In this document: piece by piece, positions 25,301-32,169 of the stretch
Layout: the number at the start of each line of letters is the position of its first letter
How positions within the stretch are numbered: the stretch's first letter is position 1
Assembly (NCBI GenBank): GCA_964579825.1
Contig: CAZOHT010000016.1
Location: 7,670 to 71,669 of the forward strand
Reading direction: 5' to 3'
DNA: 64,000 bases
Origin: SPCO01 sp964579825
GTDB lineage: Bacteria; Chloroflexota; Limnocylindria; Limnocylindrales; CSP1-4
The notes under the pieces: generated by a model
Told to the model about the DNA's origin: nothing
Seen by the model: the letters and a program-made list of their open reading frames with translations, nothing else
Databases searched by the model: none
Program-made: the position numbers and the translations under genes

Positions 25301-26383
25301 AGCGAAGACCCGGAAGATCGCACCCATCTTGTCTTCACGCCAGGCGGCGACCATCTGGTCCGAACTCAGCCGGGCAACCTGAGCGAACGCCGCGAGCTTC
25401 GACCCACCCGTGGCAACCACCTTAGAGAGCTCGAACGCGATCCGGCCCACGGCCGTACCGAACGACTCGACGCGCTGACCGGACGACATGCCGACCGCGC
25501 CCATCGCGATCATCTGCTGGGCCGTCAGGCCAGCCTGGCTACCCATCGCCTGCATCTGGAGCATCGTCCGCATCAGGTCGTTGGTGTTGGTGTTGTAGGC
25601 GTCACCAACGGCCACGATGCTCGAGGCGAGGTTCCGGTAGTCGGACACTGGGATCTTGTTGACGTACCCGATGCGGGCCATCATCATGGCGGCCTTGTCG
25701 CCGGACATCTCGAACGTCTCCGACATCCGGGCCACGACGTCCGTGAACTCCTTGATGTCGGGGGCCGCGATACCCATCTGGCCGCCGACCGACGCGATCC
25801 GGGCCAGCTCCTTGGCGGCGACGGGAATCTCGGTAGACAGGTCGAGGATCTCCTCCCGGAGGGTCTCCATCTCCTCGGCGGTGCCCTGGACGGTCCGCCG
25901 CGCGCCAGCCCACGCGAGCTCGAACTCCATCGCCTTGTCGGCGATCGTCGTGAGCGCGCCGATGAACGGTCCGGCAATGACGTTGAAGGCGTAGACGGAC
26001 GCGCGCCACGCCAGGAACATCCCGGTCGCGACCTTGGCGGCAGAGCTGACGGCGTTCCAGGCGGAACTCATCTGCGCGCCGAAGCTCACGCTCTGCTGTG
26101 CCGTCTGGTTCAGCCCGCCCATCGCGGCAGCGGCCTGCTGGGCCGTGATCGCCACCTGAGACAGCGACGTGCTCATCTGCCGGGCCGAGTTGGACAACTG
26201 ACCATAGGAGCTCGACGCCCCACTCATCGACCCGGAGATGCCGGCCGCCGCTCGGGCTGCCTGGGCACAGGCCTCCGACACGCCCTTCAGCGCGCCGGAT
26301 GCCTGCTGCATCGTGCTGGTGAAGCCTCCAGCGTCGGCTCGGAACCGGACAACAACTTCGCCGGTCGTCGTGGTCATCGCCAT
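22301..26383 (-). CDS. Tail tape measure protein
   Basis: 1360 residues. The N-terminal region is a long helical domain (VVVRFRADAGGFTSTMQQASGAL style start, then EMETLREEILDLSTEIPVAAKELARIASVGGQMG), matching the TP901-type tape-measure core. A Lys/Glu-rich segment (EEKRAAAEKKRAAEEKRK) and a Gly/Ala hydrophobic region (GAGAAAGSAFGPIGAGVG) follow. Length sets tail length, roughly 200 nm if the usual 0.15 nm per residue holds. Indicates a long tail; no sheath gene is found, so siphovirus-like. Confidence 0.92.
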   Translation of the reverse strand: MAMTTTTGEVVVRFRADAGGFTSTMQQASGALKGVSEACAQAARAAAGISGSMSGASSSYGQLSNSARQMSTSLSQVAITAQQAAAAMGGLNQTAQQSVSFGAQMSSAWNAVSSAAKVATGMFLAWRASVYAFNVIAGPFIGALTTIADKAMEFELAWAGARRTVQGTAEEMETLREEILDLSTEIPVAAKELARIASVGGQMGIAAPDIKEFTDVVARMSETFEMSGDKAAMMMARIGYVNKIPVSDYRNLASSIVAVGDAYNTNTNDLMRTMLQMQAMGSQAGLTAQQMIAMGAVGMSSGQRVESFGTAVGRIAFELSKVVATGGSKLAAFAQVARLSSDQMVAAWREDKMGAIFRVFAGIQAAGEKQAVVLDKLGMKNIRVVGAILSMTTNLKDLQQAYTLAIQAMEDGAALNQKSDIMFGTTAKQVELLRNQFERASIELGTAFLPVMKEILATAIPVMQELTEWLKRNKTGIEEFAQSFRWLAGVPGALSGFVSWLDTVNTSLRAMLAVAGRLYAPLSNALNLADRIANQGGGKNTGTSAGKYIWDIATMNAGGILGNVKNDLGVVADNAKAEAAARDFIKKTQDKVSAIDRKNAAKSYLDKYGPSAMQQFAPKVMAEFADDPEFQEALAQGQTKEQIKEEEKRAAAEKKRAAEEKRKNSPWLKLIQAEDESRADMNRMSGPAFGVGHGLSTEGEKSFGAGAKPVASGTYGGDGFGFFPLEKMALEASARGEDADDIKRRLEAAQLPAAQIESIMDSVRKQMKGAKEEGIGWRAALEGVSLLAGMVGGKFGQSLEVVENLGRQFESLEIGKVGGKWSGMSDKQKLNAKLGLAGQAVSMVGGLLQNEDGTNAAAGAMQGAGAGAAAGSAFGPIGAGVGAVIGGIAGFLGAKKKQKQMMDEMKKSLVDQFGSLDAAKKEAEKYGINLQKALDSKKPKELEKALNELQKRSEAMAKVAAGLGIAQEGVRGLVNAFYIDKEAAEKAGIENPVNMFANPTLAKAGAATFSAVFWKTVKEKGFIEATATMRDVWDKMMEGLKDAGIDANALGLGSVGQLMGLSSDSAFAQSANAASAMGQVVTGMTQAGYADASLMANASSMAGELQNQAEQAAIAAGMAPADATKAGFQAIQPLLQAQLDAAIASGDGVSADLQALLDEAKANGVEILASPMMQQLEELRRIRAAVEGGTSTTSTGRPTNHGKAETPREEPPDYTAAAGFGPERLDQDTVIQAHEGEHVAIWPKGKKVKFRSARSGMGGPWDEDGPEDGGGGAEGGGSGGVYTGPASVPAQIEQLTAAVTALAEQRVVNVAVAPNVAINENPMASRETRDEMRRFTVAEIESAIRLGQGSLVDTIRRAVR

Positions 26384-26389
26384 CGTCGG

Positions 26390-26746
26390 CTACCTCGGTT
26401 GCTGGAGACGCGGAATCGCCATGCGGCGCTCGCGCTCGCGGATCTGCTCCGGCGTCAGGCCGGGCGGGTGGGCGCCGCGCCCACGCTTGACCTCGGGGGG
26501 CAAGTCAGCGTCCTCCGGGAAGGCGCCCGGCATCTGGCGGAAGAGCGAGATCGGGGTGACCTCCGACCCCTCGGAGATGTAGGGCGCGAGGAGTTGGTAG
26601 ATCTCCCACGCGCGCTGGGTGTGGATGCGGTTCTCCCTGGCCCTGTAGGCGGTCAGGAGATCGGCGGTCTCGGCCGGTGTGAGAGCCCAGAACTGAGCAG
26701 GCAGGAGGGAGAGCGCAGTCAGCGCCAGAGTGTAGGCGGCCTCCAC
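26390..26746 (-). CDS. Tail assembly chaperone, second (T) part
   Basis: 118 residues from GTG 26746; the frame is open further upstream and reads VVPWTWGERVEAAYTL, so it is probably made mainly as a -1 frameshift extension of the preceding gene. ALSLLPAQFWALTPAETADLLTAYR is typical of tail chaperone T regions. It precedes tape measure, as in lambda G/GT. Confidence 0.7.
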   Translation of the reverse strand: MEAAYTLALTALSLLPAQFWALTPAETADLLTAYRARENRIHTQRAWEIYQLLAPYISEGSEVTPISLFRQMPGAFPEDADLPPEVKRGRGAHPPGLTPEQIRERERRMAIPRLQQPR

Positions 26747-26769
26747 GCGCTCCCCCCAGGTCCACGGGA

Positions 26770-27168
26770 CTACTCGCTCAGGGGTTCGACCGTGACCGCC
26801 GGCGCTTCCCCCTCGGGGGTCTCCTCGGCCGGCTCGTCCTTCTTCTTCGGACGGCCGATCACCCCGGACTCCACGAGGGCGCCCATGAGCTCGGTGGCGA
26901 GGGTGTTGATGTCGCCGCCGTCCGCGAGGAAGTTCTCGAACCGCTTCTTCACGGTCTCGATGTCGAGGCCAGGCTCCTCGTGGAGCATCCCGGCCCAGGC
27001 CAGGTGCGTGAAGAACTTCGCACCGACCACTCCGTTGATGGCCTCGAGAACCGACTTCCCGTAGGCCTCCTCGAACTCGCAGGCGGCCGACCAGGTGAAC
27101 CGAATCCGACGCGCGCGATCGATGGTGACGGTGCGCGCGTGGCGCGGGGACTGCATCGTGGGGGGCAT
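26770..27168 (-). CDS. Tail assembly chaperone, first (G) part
   Basis: 132 residues. RRIRFTWSAACEFEEAYGKSV, FFTHLAWAGMLHEEPGLDIETVKK and a Glu/Pro-rich end follow the pattern of phage tail assembly chaperones. It lies between major tail protein and tape measure and carries the slippery site near its end. Confidence 0.75.
   Translation of the reverse strand: MPPTMQSPRHARTVTIDRARRIRFTWSAACEFEEAYGKSVLEAINGVVGAKFFTHLAWAGMLHEEPGLDIETVKKRFENFLADGGDINTLATELMGALVESGVIGRPKKKDEPAEETPEGEAPAVTVEPLSE
26806..26812 (-). other. Candidate -1 frameshift slippery site GGGGGAA
   Basis: In the first chaperone frame the codons are GAG GGG GAA GCG. Slippage by -1 at G-GGG-GAA leads into the 26390 frame without a stop (GSAGGHGRTPERVVPWTWGE). 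The site is 11 codons before the stop, like the lambda GGGAAAG site. No pseudoknot was assessed. Confidence 0.5.
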
Positions 27169-27205
27169 CTCAATCTCCTCTCCGGTGTGGAGGTGGGGAA
27201 CGACA

Positions 27206-27236
27206 GGGGGTGGCCGGAGACCCGCCGGCCACCCCC
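27206..27236 (-). terminator. 12-bp hairpin between major tail protein and chaperone genes
   Basis: GGGGGTGGCCGG and CCGGCCACCCCC pair perfectly around a 7-base loop; a second small stem CGTGGA/TCCACG is at 27266-27285. No T run. Likely reduces transcription or stabilises the 3' end of the abundant tail protein mRNA. Confidence 0.5.
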
Positions 27237-27302
27237 CACGGCATCCGCAGGGGGACGGCCCGGATCGTGGATGGATGAGTCCACGACCCGGCTAGGATGC
27301 GA

Positions 27303-27713
27303 CTACGCCGTGGCGCGGCTCAGGACGGAGGCGGCGCGGAACTTCGCGCTCACCTTCTGCAGCGTCCCGACCCCGCCGCTGATCGGCTCGTAGGACTCGA
27401 GGAACACGCTGCCCGTGTACTCGGGGTTGGTGCTGTTCTTCGCCGCCGCGTCAGGCCGCAGGATCACCGCGACGGCGCCGGCCGAGGTCAGCGCCCAGAG
27501 CGTGGGGTCGACCGAGCCGGAGGCATAGTCTTGGTAGAGAGTCGCCTCCAGGGACCAGTCGGTCAGCCCCGCGACGTAGCGGTGCTCGGTGTTCGACATG
27601 GCCGTCGACTCGAGCATGTCCTTCTTGAAGTCGAGCTTGATGGACTCGACGTGGTCGCTGAGGTTGACGCCGTTCACGGTCAGGTGACTGTTGTAGAAGT
27701 TACTGACTGCCAA
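27303..27713 (-). CDS. Major tail protein (tube), copy 1
   Basis: 136 residues. VNGVNLSDHVESIKLDFKKDMLESTAMSNTEHRYVAGL and the terminal YTGSVFLESYEPISGGVGTLQKVSAKFRA follow the fold pattern of siphophage tube proteins. It shares a clear motif (DMLE-T--NTEHR) with the gene at 28228, from which it is separated by an endonuclease gene. Confidence 0.7.
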   Translation of the reverse strand: MAVSNFYNSHLTVNGVNLSDHVESIKLDFKKDMLESTAMSNTEHRYVAGLTDWSLEATLYQDYASGSVDPTLWALTSAGAVAVILRPDAAAKNSTNPEYTGSVFLESYEPISGGVGTLQKVSAKFRAASVLSRATA

Positions 27714-27731
27714 GGGTTTACCCTGCCTTTC

Positions 27732-28223
27732 CTACGCGGCCTCGGCCGCAAGCTCGCGACGTTCACTGAGGTAGTCCGCAGCGCGCCGGAGGGTTGTGGT
27801 GTCGTCAAAGGCCTTGCCGAGCATGAGATTGCAGCTGCGGCAGAGAAGACCACGGACGACACCCGTCGCGTGGTCATGGTCGACATCGAGTGGTCCGGGC
27901 TGAGACTTGCGACAGATGGCGCAGGCGCCACCCTGGCTGGCGAAGAGGCGTTCGTAGTCGCCGAGGTCGAAGCGGAGTCCGGCCCGAAGCCAGCGAGACT
28001 GCCGCGTCTTCATGTTGCCGGTGACCAGGTGGCGGGCACACGTCCACGCACCGGGCCGTGGTGGCTGCTGACAGAAAGAGCAAAGCCCGGCCTTGCGCCG
28101 AGCCCGCTTGATCTCCATGCTCTGAGCGCGTCGGCACGCCTTGCAGGCGGACTGGAAGTCGTGGAACTCATTCCTCGGCTTCGCTGTTCCGCACTTGCGA
28201 CACGTCTTCATGCCGTCTACCAC
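27732..28223 (-). CDS. Recombination endonuclease VII-like HNH nuclease
   Basis: 163 residues (an ATG at 28211 is an alternative start). CRKCGTAKPRNEF, CKACRR, CSFCQQ, then DYERLFASQGGACAICRKS, LDVDHDHATGVVRGLLCRSCN and LMLGKAFDD match the endonuclease VII family: zinc knuckles plus the DHDH-RGLLC-N core. Inserted between two tail tube paralogues, it behaves like a free-standing homing endonuclease. Confidence 0.9.
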   Translation of the reverse strand: MVDGMKTCRKCGTAKPRNEFHDFQSACKACRRAQSMEIKRARRKAGLCSFCQQPPRPGAWTCARHLVTGNMKTRQSRWLRAGLRFDLGDYERLFASQGGACAICRKSQPGPLDVDHDHATGVVRGLLCRSCNLMLGKAFDDTTTLRRAADYLSERRELAAEAA

Positions 28224-28227
28224 TCGT

Positions 28228-28965
28228 CTACCTGATGCCTGCGGACACGGCGGCCTTGAAGCTCGTTCCGGTAAACGTCCAGGAGACGTACCAGTAGGTG
28301 TCGGCGATGGTGCCGATCGCCGTCTCGCCGAACTGCGACCCGACGGCCGTCGCGGCCGTGAACGCGATCCTCGACGTCGGGGTCGTGGTGTTGTTGGTGT
28401 CGTTGCTGTTCAGGGTGACCGACAGCGTCGTCCCCGTGAACTGCAGGACGTGGAGGCAGGCGATCACCTTCTGGGTCGCGCCGACCGCGCCCAACTGGAC
28501 GATCGCTCCGTTCCCGCTGGCGCCGGAGCGCGTGGCCGTCGGCTCTACGAGCAGCGCGCCCCGCGTGATCTGGTGGGACGCGCCGATCTTGAAGCTGAAC
28601 GTCCCGAGTCCGGTCGGGGTGAGGGTCGGCGAGTAGTCGCCCGCGAAGCCGCGTCCGAGGTACGCGACCGAACCCTCGGCCCCGTAGGCGATGGTGAAGG
28701 GGCGGGCCACCGAGTTGGCGGCGAGCATCTCGCTCGCCAGCTGGTAGTCCACCGCCTTCGGTGTCGAGGCATCATCGAACTGGATGAAGCCATTGGCCTC
28801 GGCCTCGAAATTCGTCATGCCCCTGGTGAAGCGGTGCTCGGTGTTCCCGAAGACCGTCTTCTCGAGCATGTCGGCCCCGAGGGTGACCTTCACCTCGTTC
28901 ATGTCGCCCGAGTAGTTGTAGGACCCGAAGACGATCTTCGCGTCATTCATCATCGCTACTGCCAT
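28228..28965 (-). CDS. Major tail protein, copy 2 with added domain
   Basis: 245 residues. The first 140 residues parallel the 27303 protein (VTLGADMLEKTVFGNTEHRFTRGM). The second half (about 150-245) is a beta domain ending YWYVSWTFTGTSFKAAVSA, like an added surface domain. One copy is likely the tube and the other a decorated or terminal variant. Confidence 0.65.
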   Translation of the reverse strand: MAVAMMNDAKIVFGSYNYSGDMNEVKVTLGADMLEKTVFGNTEHRFTRGMTNFEAEANGFIQFDDASTPKAVDYQLASEMLAANSVARPFTIAYGAEGSVAYLGRGFAGDYSPTLTPTGLGTFSFKIGASHQITRGALLVEPTATRSGASGNGAIVQLGAVGATQKVIACLHVLQFTGTTLSVTLNSNDTNNTTTPTSRIAFTAATAVGSQFGETAIGTIADTYWYVSWTFTGTSFKAAVSAGIR

Positions 28966-28977
28966 GACGGGGTCTCC

Positions 28978-29166
28978 TTACTTCTCGCCCACGATGCGGA
29001 GGGGCTTCGGGTCAGCCTTCGGCGCGGCGACCGAGATCGCCCCGATCTGGGTGAAGAACGCGAGCTTCTCGGCGGGGAGGTCGGCGTCGAAGTCGGCGTC
29101 GCCGGGCATGATCCAGCGTCCGTCGATCTCGATCGGGCAGGCGCCGATCATCTTGAAGCGGGGCAT
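28978..29166 (-). CDS. Small protein next to tail tube genes
   Basis: 62 residues, ATG start. FKMIGACPIEIDGRWIMPGDADF suggests a small beta domain. Position between the head-tail genes and tube gene suggests a virion role; no family recognised. Confidence 0.5.
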   Translation of the reverse strand: MPRFKMIGACPIEIDGRWIMPGDADFDADLPAEKLAFFTQIGAISVAAPKADPKPLRIVGEK

Positions 29167-29167
29167 G

Positions 29168-29410
29168 TCAGTCTCCTTCGTTGAGGAAAAGGCCGCAGCG
29201 GGCGCAGTGAAGCCTGGCGGGCTTGCCCATCACCGGGGCGGGCTGGACGAACCCCTCCGGGTGTTGGCACTTCCCGTCCACCTCGGCTGGCGCGGGCGGC
29301 GGTGGACGCATCTCCTCGAGCGAGGCCTCGATGGCGGCGATGCCGGCCACCGTGAGCTCCACCTGGGAGCGCAGGATCTTGAGGTTGCGGAGGAGCTCGG
29401 CGGACGTCAT
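29168..29410 (-). CDS. Small zinc-knuckle protein
   Basis: 80 residues; ATG overlaps the stop of the next-upstream gene. A helical N-terminus (ELLRNLKILRSQVELTVAGIAAIEASLEEM in outline), a Pro-rich linker and a C-terminal CQH...LHCARCGLFL zinc knuckle. Function unknown. Confidence 0.5.
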   Translation of the reverse strand: MTSAELLRNLKILRSQVELTVAGIAAIEASLEEMRPPPPAPAEVDGKCQHPEGFVQPAPVMGKPARLHCARCGLFLNEGD

Positions 29411-29814
29411 CCTCGCTCCTTCTGAACCGCATACGCGGACGTGATCAGCCATCGCTTGTTGCGGTCCTGGCTGTCCCGGGACGGTGTGGTGAGGGCGTCG
29501 ATGTCGTACTGGCGTCCACCGAGGGTCGTGTGCAGGCCGTCGAGCTTCTGGTGGACCGCCTCGGCCACGGCGCGCGCCGCGACGTAGTCCTCCTGCGGAC
29601 CACGGACCAGGACCTCGAGCACGGCCCGCTCCCGGATCGGCGCGGAGAGGGATGCGCCCATCGCGCGAATCGGCCCCTTCCCGGGGAGCTCGATCAGCGT
29701 GATGACGGTGTCCGGGGTGGTCGGGTACTCTCCGATGCAGACCGAGTAGGTGAGTCCGTCCTGGGTGAACGGGCCGTAGGTCGCGAGGTGGCCGGCGAGA
29801 TCCTGCAGAAGCAT
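29407..29814 (-). CDS. Tail terminator/minor capsid protein
   Basis: 135 residues. GEYPTTPDTVITLIELPG, ERAVLEVLVRGPQEDYVAARAVAEAVHQKLDGL and a strand-rich end fit the minor capsid/tail-completion family. It follows the HK97-gp10-like gene, as expected for the tail terminator. Confidence 0.7.
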   Translation of the reverse strand: MLLQDLAGHLATYGPFTQDGLTYSVCIGEYPTTPDTVITLIELPGKGPIRAMGASLSAPIRERAVLEVLVRGPQEDYVAARAVAEAVHQKLDGLHTTLGGRQYDIDALTTPSRDSQDRNKRWLITSAYAVQKERG

Positions 29815-30323
29815 CAGATCCCCGCTCCGAAAAGCGTCTCGATGATCGAGTCGCGGAGGCGGCCCGGGAAATCCTGCATCTGGAGCGCGACCGGGATCTC
29901 CAGGTATTTCCAGCTGCCGAAGTCGTGCGGCCGGTCGATCTCATGGACCGGGACGGCGTACTCGGAACCGGAGTGCCCACCGCGCGAACGGCGCTCGGCC
30001 AGGGACGGCCCGAAGCCCACGTCCACAGCAACCACGGACCCCCAGTACATCGGAGGCGTCGAGAACCCGCTGTCGGAGAGCGCGCCCGTGTCGACCGGGA
30101 CGTACCGCTCCTTCGCCATGTCGATGATGACCTGGCCCTCCATCGCCATGAGCCGGCCGATCGTCGGGTAGACCTTGACGCCGGCGGCCTTGAAGCGAGC
30201 CACCACCTCGGCCAGGCCGGAGATCTCGACGGTCGCGCGGACCCCGACACCGGAAGTGCGGGGCGTCTTCGGGCTCTTGTACCCGCTGACGTCCGTGCCG
30301 AAGATCGATCCGGAGACGCTCAC
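29814..30323 (-). CDS. HK97-gp10-like head-tail connector component
   Basis: 169 residues. VEISGLAEVVARFKAAG, YVPVDTGALSDSG and EYAVPVHEIDRPH are the standard motifs (PVDTGxLxxS, YAxxVHE) of this neck protein. Overlaps both neighbours by 1-4 bases. Confidence 0.8.
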   Translation of the reverse strand: MSVSGSIFGTDVSGYKSPKTPRTSGVGVRATVEISGLAEVVARFKAAGVKVYPTIGRLMAMEGQVIIDMAKERYVPVDTGALSDSGFSTPPMYWGSVVAVDVGFGPSLAERRSRGGHSGSEYAVPVHEIDRPHDFGSWKYLEIPVALQMQDFPGRLRDSIIETLFGAGI

Positions 30324-30643
30324 GAGACGTAGACCTCGCTGTGGTGGAAGCCGTCCTTGTCGGCGTGGCGCACGACCCAGAGCGGCGTCACAACCTGTGG
30401 CTCGTAGCCGACCGGCAGGGTGATCTGGTCGTGGTTCCCGACCGGCGTCTCGACGTAGATGGTGCGGCGCGACTGCGCTTCCGTCCCGCCCTCCCAGCGC
30501 CAGACCTTCACGTCGTCCCGGATGTAGCAGGCGTGCGACTCCGTCGCGCCGAAGGTCGGCTTGCCCGCGCTATCCCGAGACACGAGCCGCTTCACCCCGA
30601 TGGTGTGGATGAAGTACTCGCGAAAGTCCGACTGAAGGGCCAC
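30320..30643 (-). CDS. Head closure protein
   Basis: 107 residues from GTG 30643, chosen because AAGGAG lies 5 bases upstream; a longer frame exists but overlaps the previous gene. Beta-rich with YIRDDVKVWRWEGG, VETPVGNHDQITLPVG; position between connector and gp10-like genes marks it as the probable head-closure protein. Confidence 0.6.
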   Translation of the reverse strand: MALQSDFREYFIHTIGVKRLVSRDSAGKPTFGATESHACYIRDDVKVWRWEGGTEAQSRRTIYVETPVGNHDQITLPVGYEPQVVTPLWVVRHADKDGFHHSEVYVS

Positions 30644-30645
30644 TG

Positions 30646-30993
30646 CTACTCCTTGTGCCCGCAGGGTTCGGCCAGGCACGGCCTGGAGTCGAGCCTCTCC
30701 TTCAGCGTCTCGATCTCCGACGCACGCGACGTGAGCTGCTCCACCCTGGACAGGATCTGCGCCAGCGATGTCTCGATCGCCCCGTCACGCTCCGCGATCA
30801 CGGTCGTCCTCTGCCTCACCTCGCCCACTCCGTCGAGGACTCGGAGCAGGACCGCGAGCATCCACTCGCGCTCCTTCTCGGATGCCCCCAGGCGCTGCTC
30901 GTGGTCGTCCACCTTCTGCATGACGATCCCCAGGTCCGACTCGACCGCCTCGACACGGAGGGCGAGTTCTTCGATGGTGGGCGTGTCGGTCAT
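30646..30993 (-). CDS. Coiled-coil protein
   Basis: 115 residues, ATG start. Nearly all helical with heptads (IEELALRVEAVESDLGIV, ASEKEREWMLAVLLRVL). Overlaps the next-upstream membrane coiled-coil gene, suggesting the two products interact. No family recognised. Confidence 0.55.
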   Translation of the reverse strand: MTDTPTIEELALRVEAVESDLGIVMQKVDDHEQRLGASEKEREWMLAVLLRVLDGVGEVRQRTTVIAERDGAIETSLAQILSRVEQLTSRASEIETLKERLDSRPCLAEPCGHKE

Positions 30994-31373
30994 TTGTCGG
31001 CTCCGAGATCGGGTGGCGCGGCGAACTTGTCGGTGGCGCGCGCCCACCTGAGGGTCTCTTGCTCCCTCTCGTAGCGTTCCGTCTTCACTCGCTCATCCAG
31101 ACGCGCCCACCGCTCGCGCTGCTCGACATGCTCCTCGCGAAGCTGGTCGACGGCGCGAAAGGCTGCGGTGGCCTGGCGCAAGGCCTCCTGGGCGATCCCG
31201 ACGACGGGCGCCATCTCGGCCCTAAGCTTCGACACCTCACCGACGATGTCGGCCTTCAAGGCCTTCCCGTCCTCGGCGCCACGCTTCGCGAGCTCAGACG
31301 TCCGGATGATGAACGTCACGACGGCCACGAGGATGCTGCCGATCGTGAGTTGCTCGCCGAGCGTGAGAGTCAT
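30990..31373 (-). CDS. Membrane-anchored coiled-coil protein
   Basis: 127 residues. One N-terminal membrane helix (LTIGSILVAVVTFIIRT) and a long cytoplasmic or periplasmic coiled coil. This architecture recalls inner-membrane spanins or membrane-bound accessory proteins, but position among head genes is unusual for a spanin. Function unknown. Confidence 0.55.
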   Translation of the reverse strand: MTLTLGEQLTIGSILVAVVTFIIRTSELAKRGAEDGKALKADIVGEVSKLRAEMAPVVGIAQEALRQATAAFRAVDQLREEHVEQRERWARLDERVKTERYEREQETLRWARATDKFAAPPDLGADK

Positions 31374-31789
31374 TCGCCGCCCTCAGCCGGAGGCTCGTAG
31401 TCCATCATCCCGACCTCGAAGGTCGGCTGGCTGACGGCCGTGTCGTCCTTGCGAGTCTCGACGTCCGTGACCGTCACGCCGCCAGCGAACGGGGCACAGG
31501 TGGCCCGGCGCTGGCCCTCGATGCGAAGCCGTCGGGCGAGGTCGAGGAAGTGGCCGGACCGGGTCTTCGCCTCGTACCAGAGGTCCCCGACCCGGGTGGT
31601 GATATCGCGGGCGTACTTGCCGGCGAGCATGTGGGCGGCCATCGCGCCCCTGAAGTAGAGGCGGGCCTCGTTGGCGCAGATCATCGTGTAGACCCGATCC
31701 TCGAGCAGAGGGTTCGACGCATCCATGTCGCCCACCAGGGCGCGGACCGCGTCGGCCTCATCGATGTCGGGATTGCCGCCCCAGGGCAT
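31370..31789 (-). CDS. Head-tail connector (gp6-like)
   Basis: 139 residues. DIDEADAVRALVGDMDASNPLLEDRVYTMI, RLYFRGAMAAHMLAGKYA and LARRLRIEGQRR fit the helical adaptor that binds the portal. ATG overlaps nothing upstream but its stop overlaps the next gene. Confidence 0.7.
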   Translation of the reverse strand: MPWGGNPDIDEADAVRALVGDMDASNPLLEDRVYTMICANEARLYFRGAMAAHMLAGKYARDITTRVGDLWYEAKTRSGHFLDLARRLRIEGQRRATCAPFAGGVTVTDVETRKDDTAVSQPTFEVGMMDYEPPAEGGE

Positions 31790-31792
31790 GTC

Positions 31793-32095
31793 CTACCTCT
31801 TCTTCTTGCGGTGGGAGCGAGCGTGGGCGCCGAGGTTGAGCTTCGTCTTGAAGGAGCGCCCGCACTCCCGGCACTCGAGGTATCCGTCAGGGACGGGCGG
31901 GGGCGGCGTGGGCTGGACGAACTGCACGGTCGCCATCCCGACGCGGATCAGCTGCCGGAGGCGCTTCGGGTCCGCAGTCTTCGGAAGCGGCAGGCCACCC
32001 GGCAGGTAGTGTCGTCCGTCGAAGAGGATCGGCTTGAGCGGCAGAACGCGATCACGGGTCGGGTCGAACTCGTGGCTGAGAACGGTCACATCCAT
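31793..32095 (-). CDS. Small protein with a classical C2H2 zinc finger
   Basis: 100 residues, ATG after GGAGAGACCCC. The C-terminus contains CRECGRSFKTKLNLGAHARSH, which obeys the full C-x2-C-x3-F-x5-L-x2-H-x3-H rule, followed by a basic KKKR tail. The N-terminal part is rich in Pro and hydrophobic residues. It lies between the capsid and connector genes; a DNA-binding, packaging or capsid-associated role is possible. Confidence 0.65.
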   Translation of the reverse strand: MDVTVLSHEFDPTRDRVLPLKPILFDGRHYLPGGLPLPKTADPKRLRQLIRVGMATVQFVQPTPPPPVPDGYLECRECGRSFKTKLNLGAHARSHRKKKR

Positions 32096-32119
32096 CGGGG
32101 TCTCTCCTGCGAAGGTGTG

Positions 32120-32150
32120 CCCCGCCCGGGAGTCATCCCCCCGGGCGGGG
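32120..32150 (-). terminator. 11-bp GC hairpin downstream of the capsid gene
   Basis: CCCCGCCCGGG and CCCGGGCGGGG pair perfectly with a 9-base loop in the gap after the major capsid stop. No T run. It may cut back read-through or protect the capsid mRNA. Confidence 0.55.
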
Positions 32151-32169
32151 TGCGACGTCACCCGATGGA

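Noticed and set aside
24134..27064. 976-codon open frame on the + strand
   Set aside because: Antisense of the tape measure and chaperone genes; composition (Arg, Leu, Gly, His) is typical of GC-rich antisense frames.
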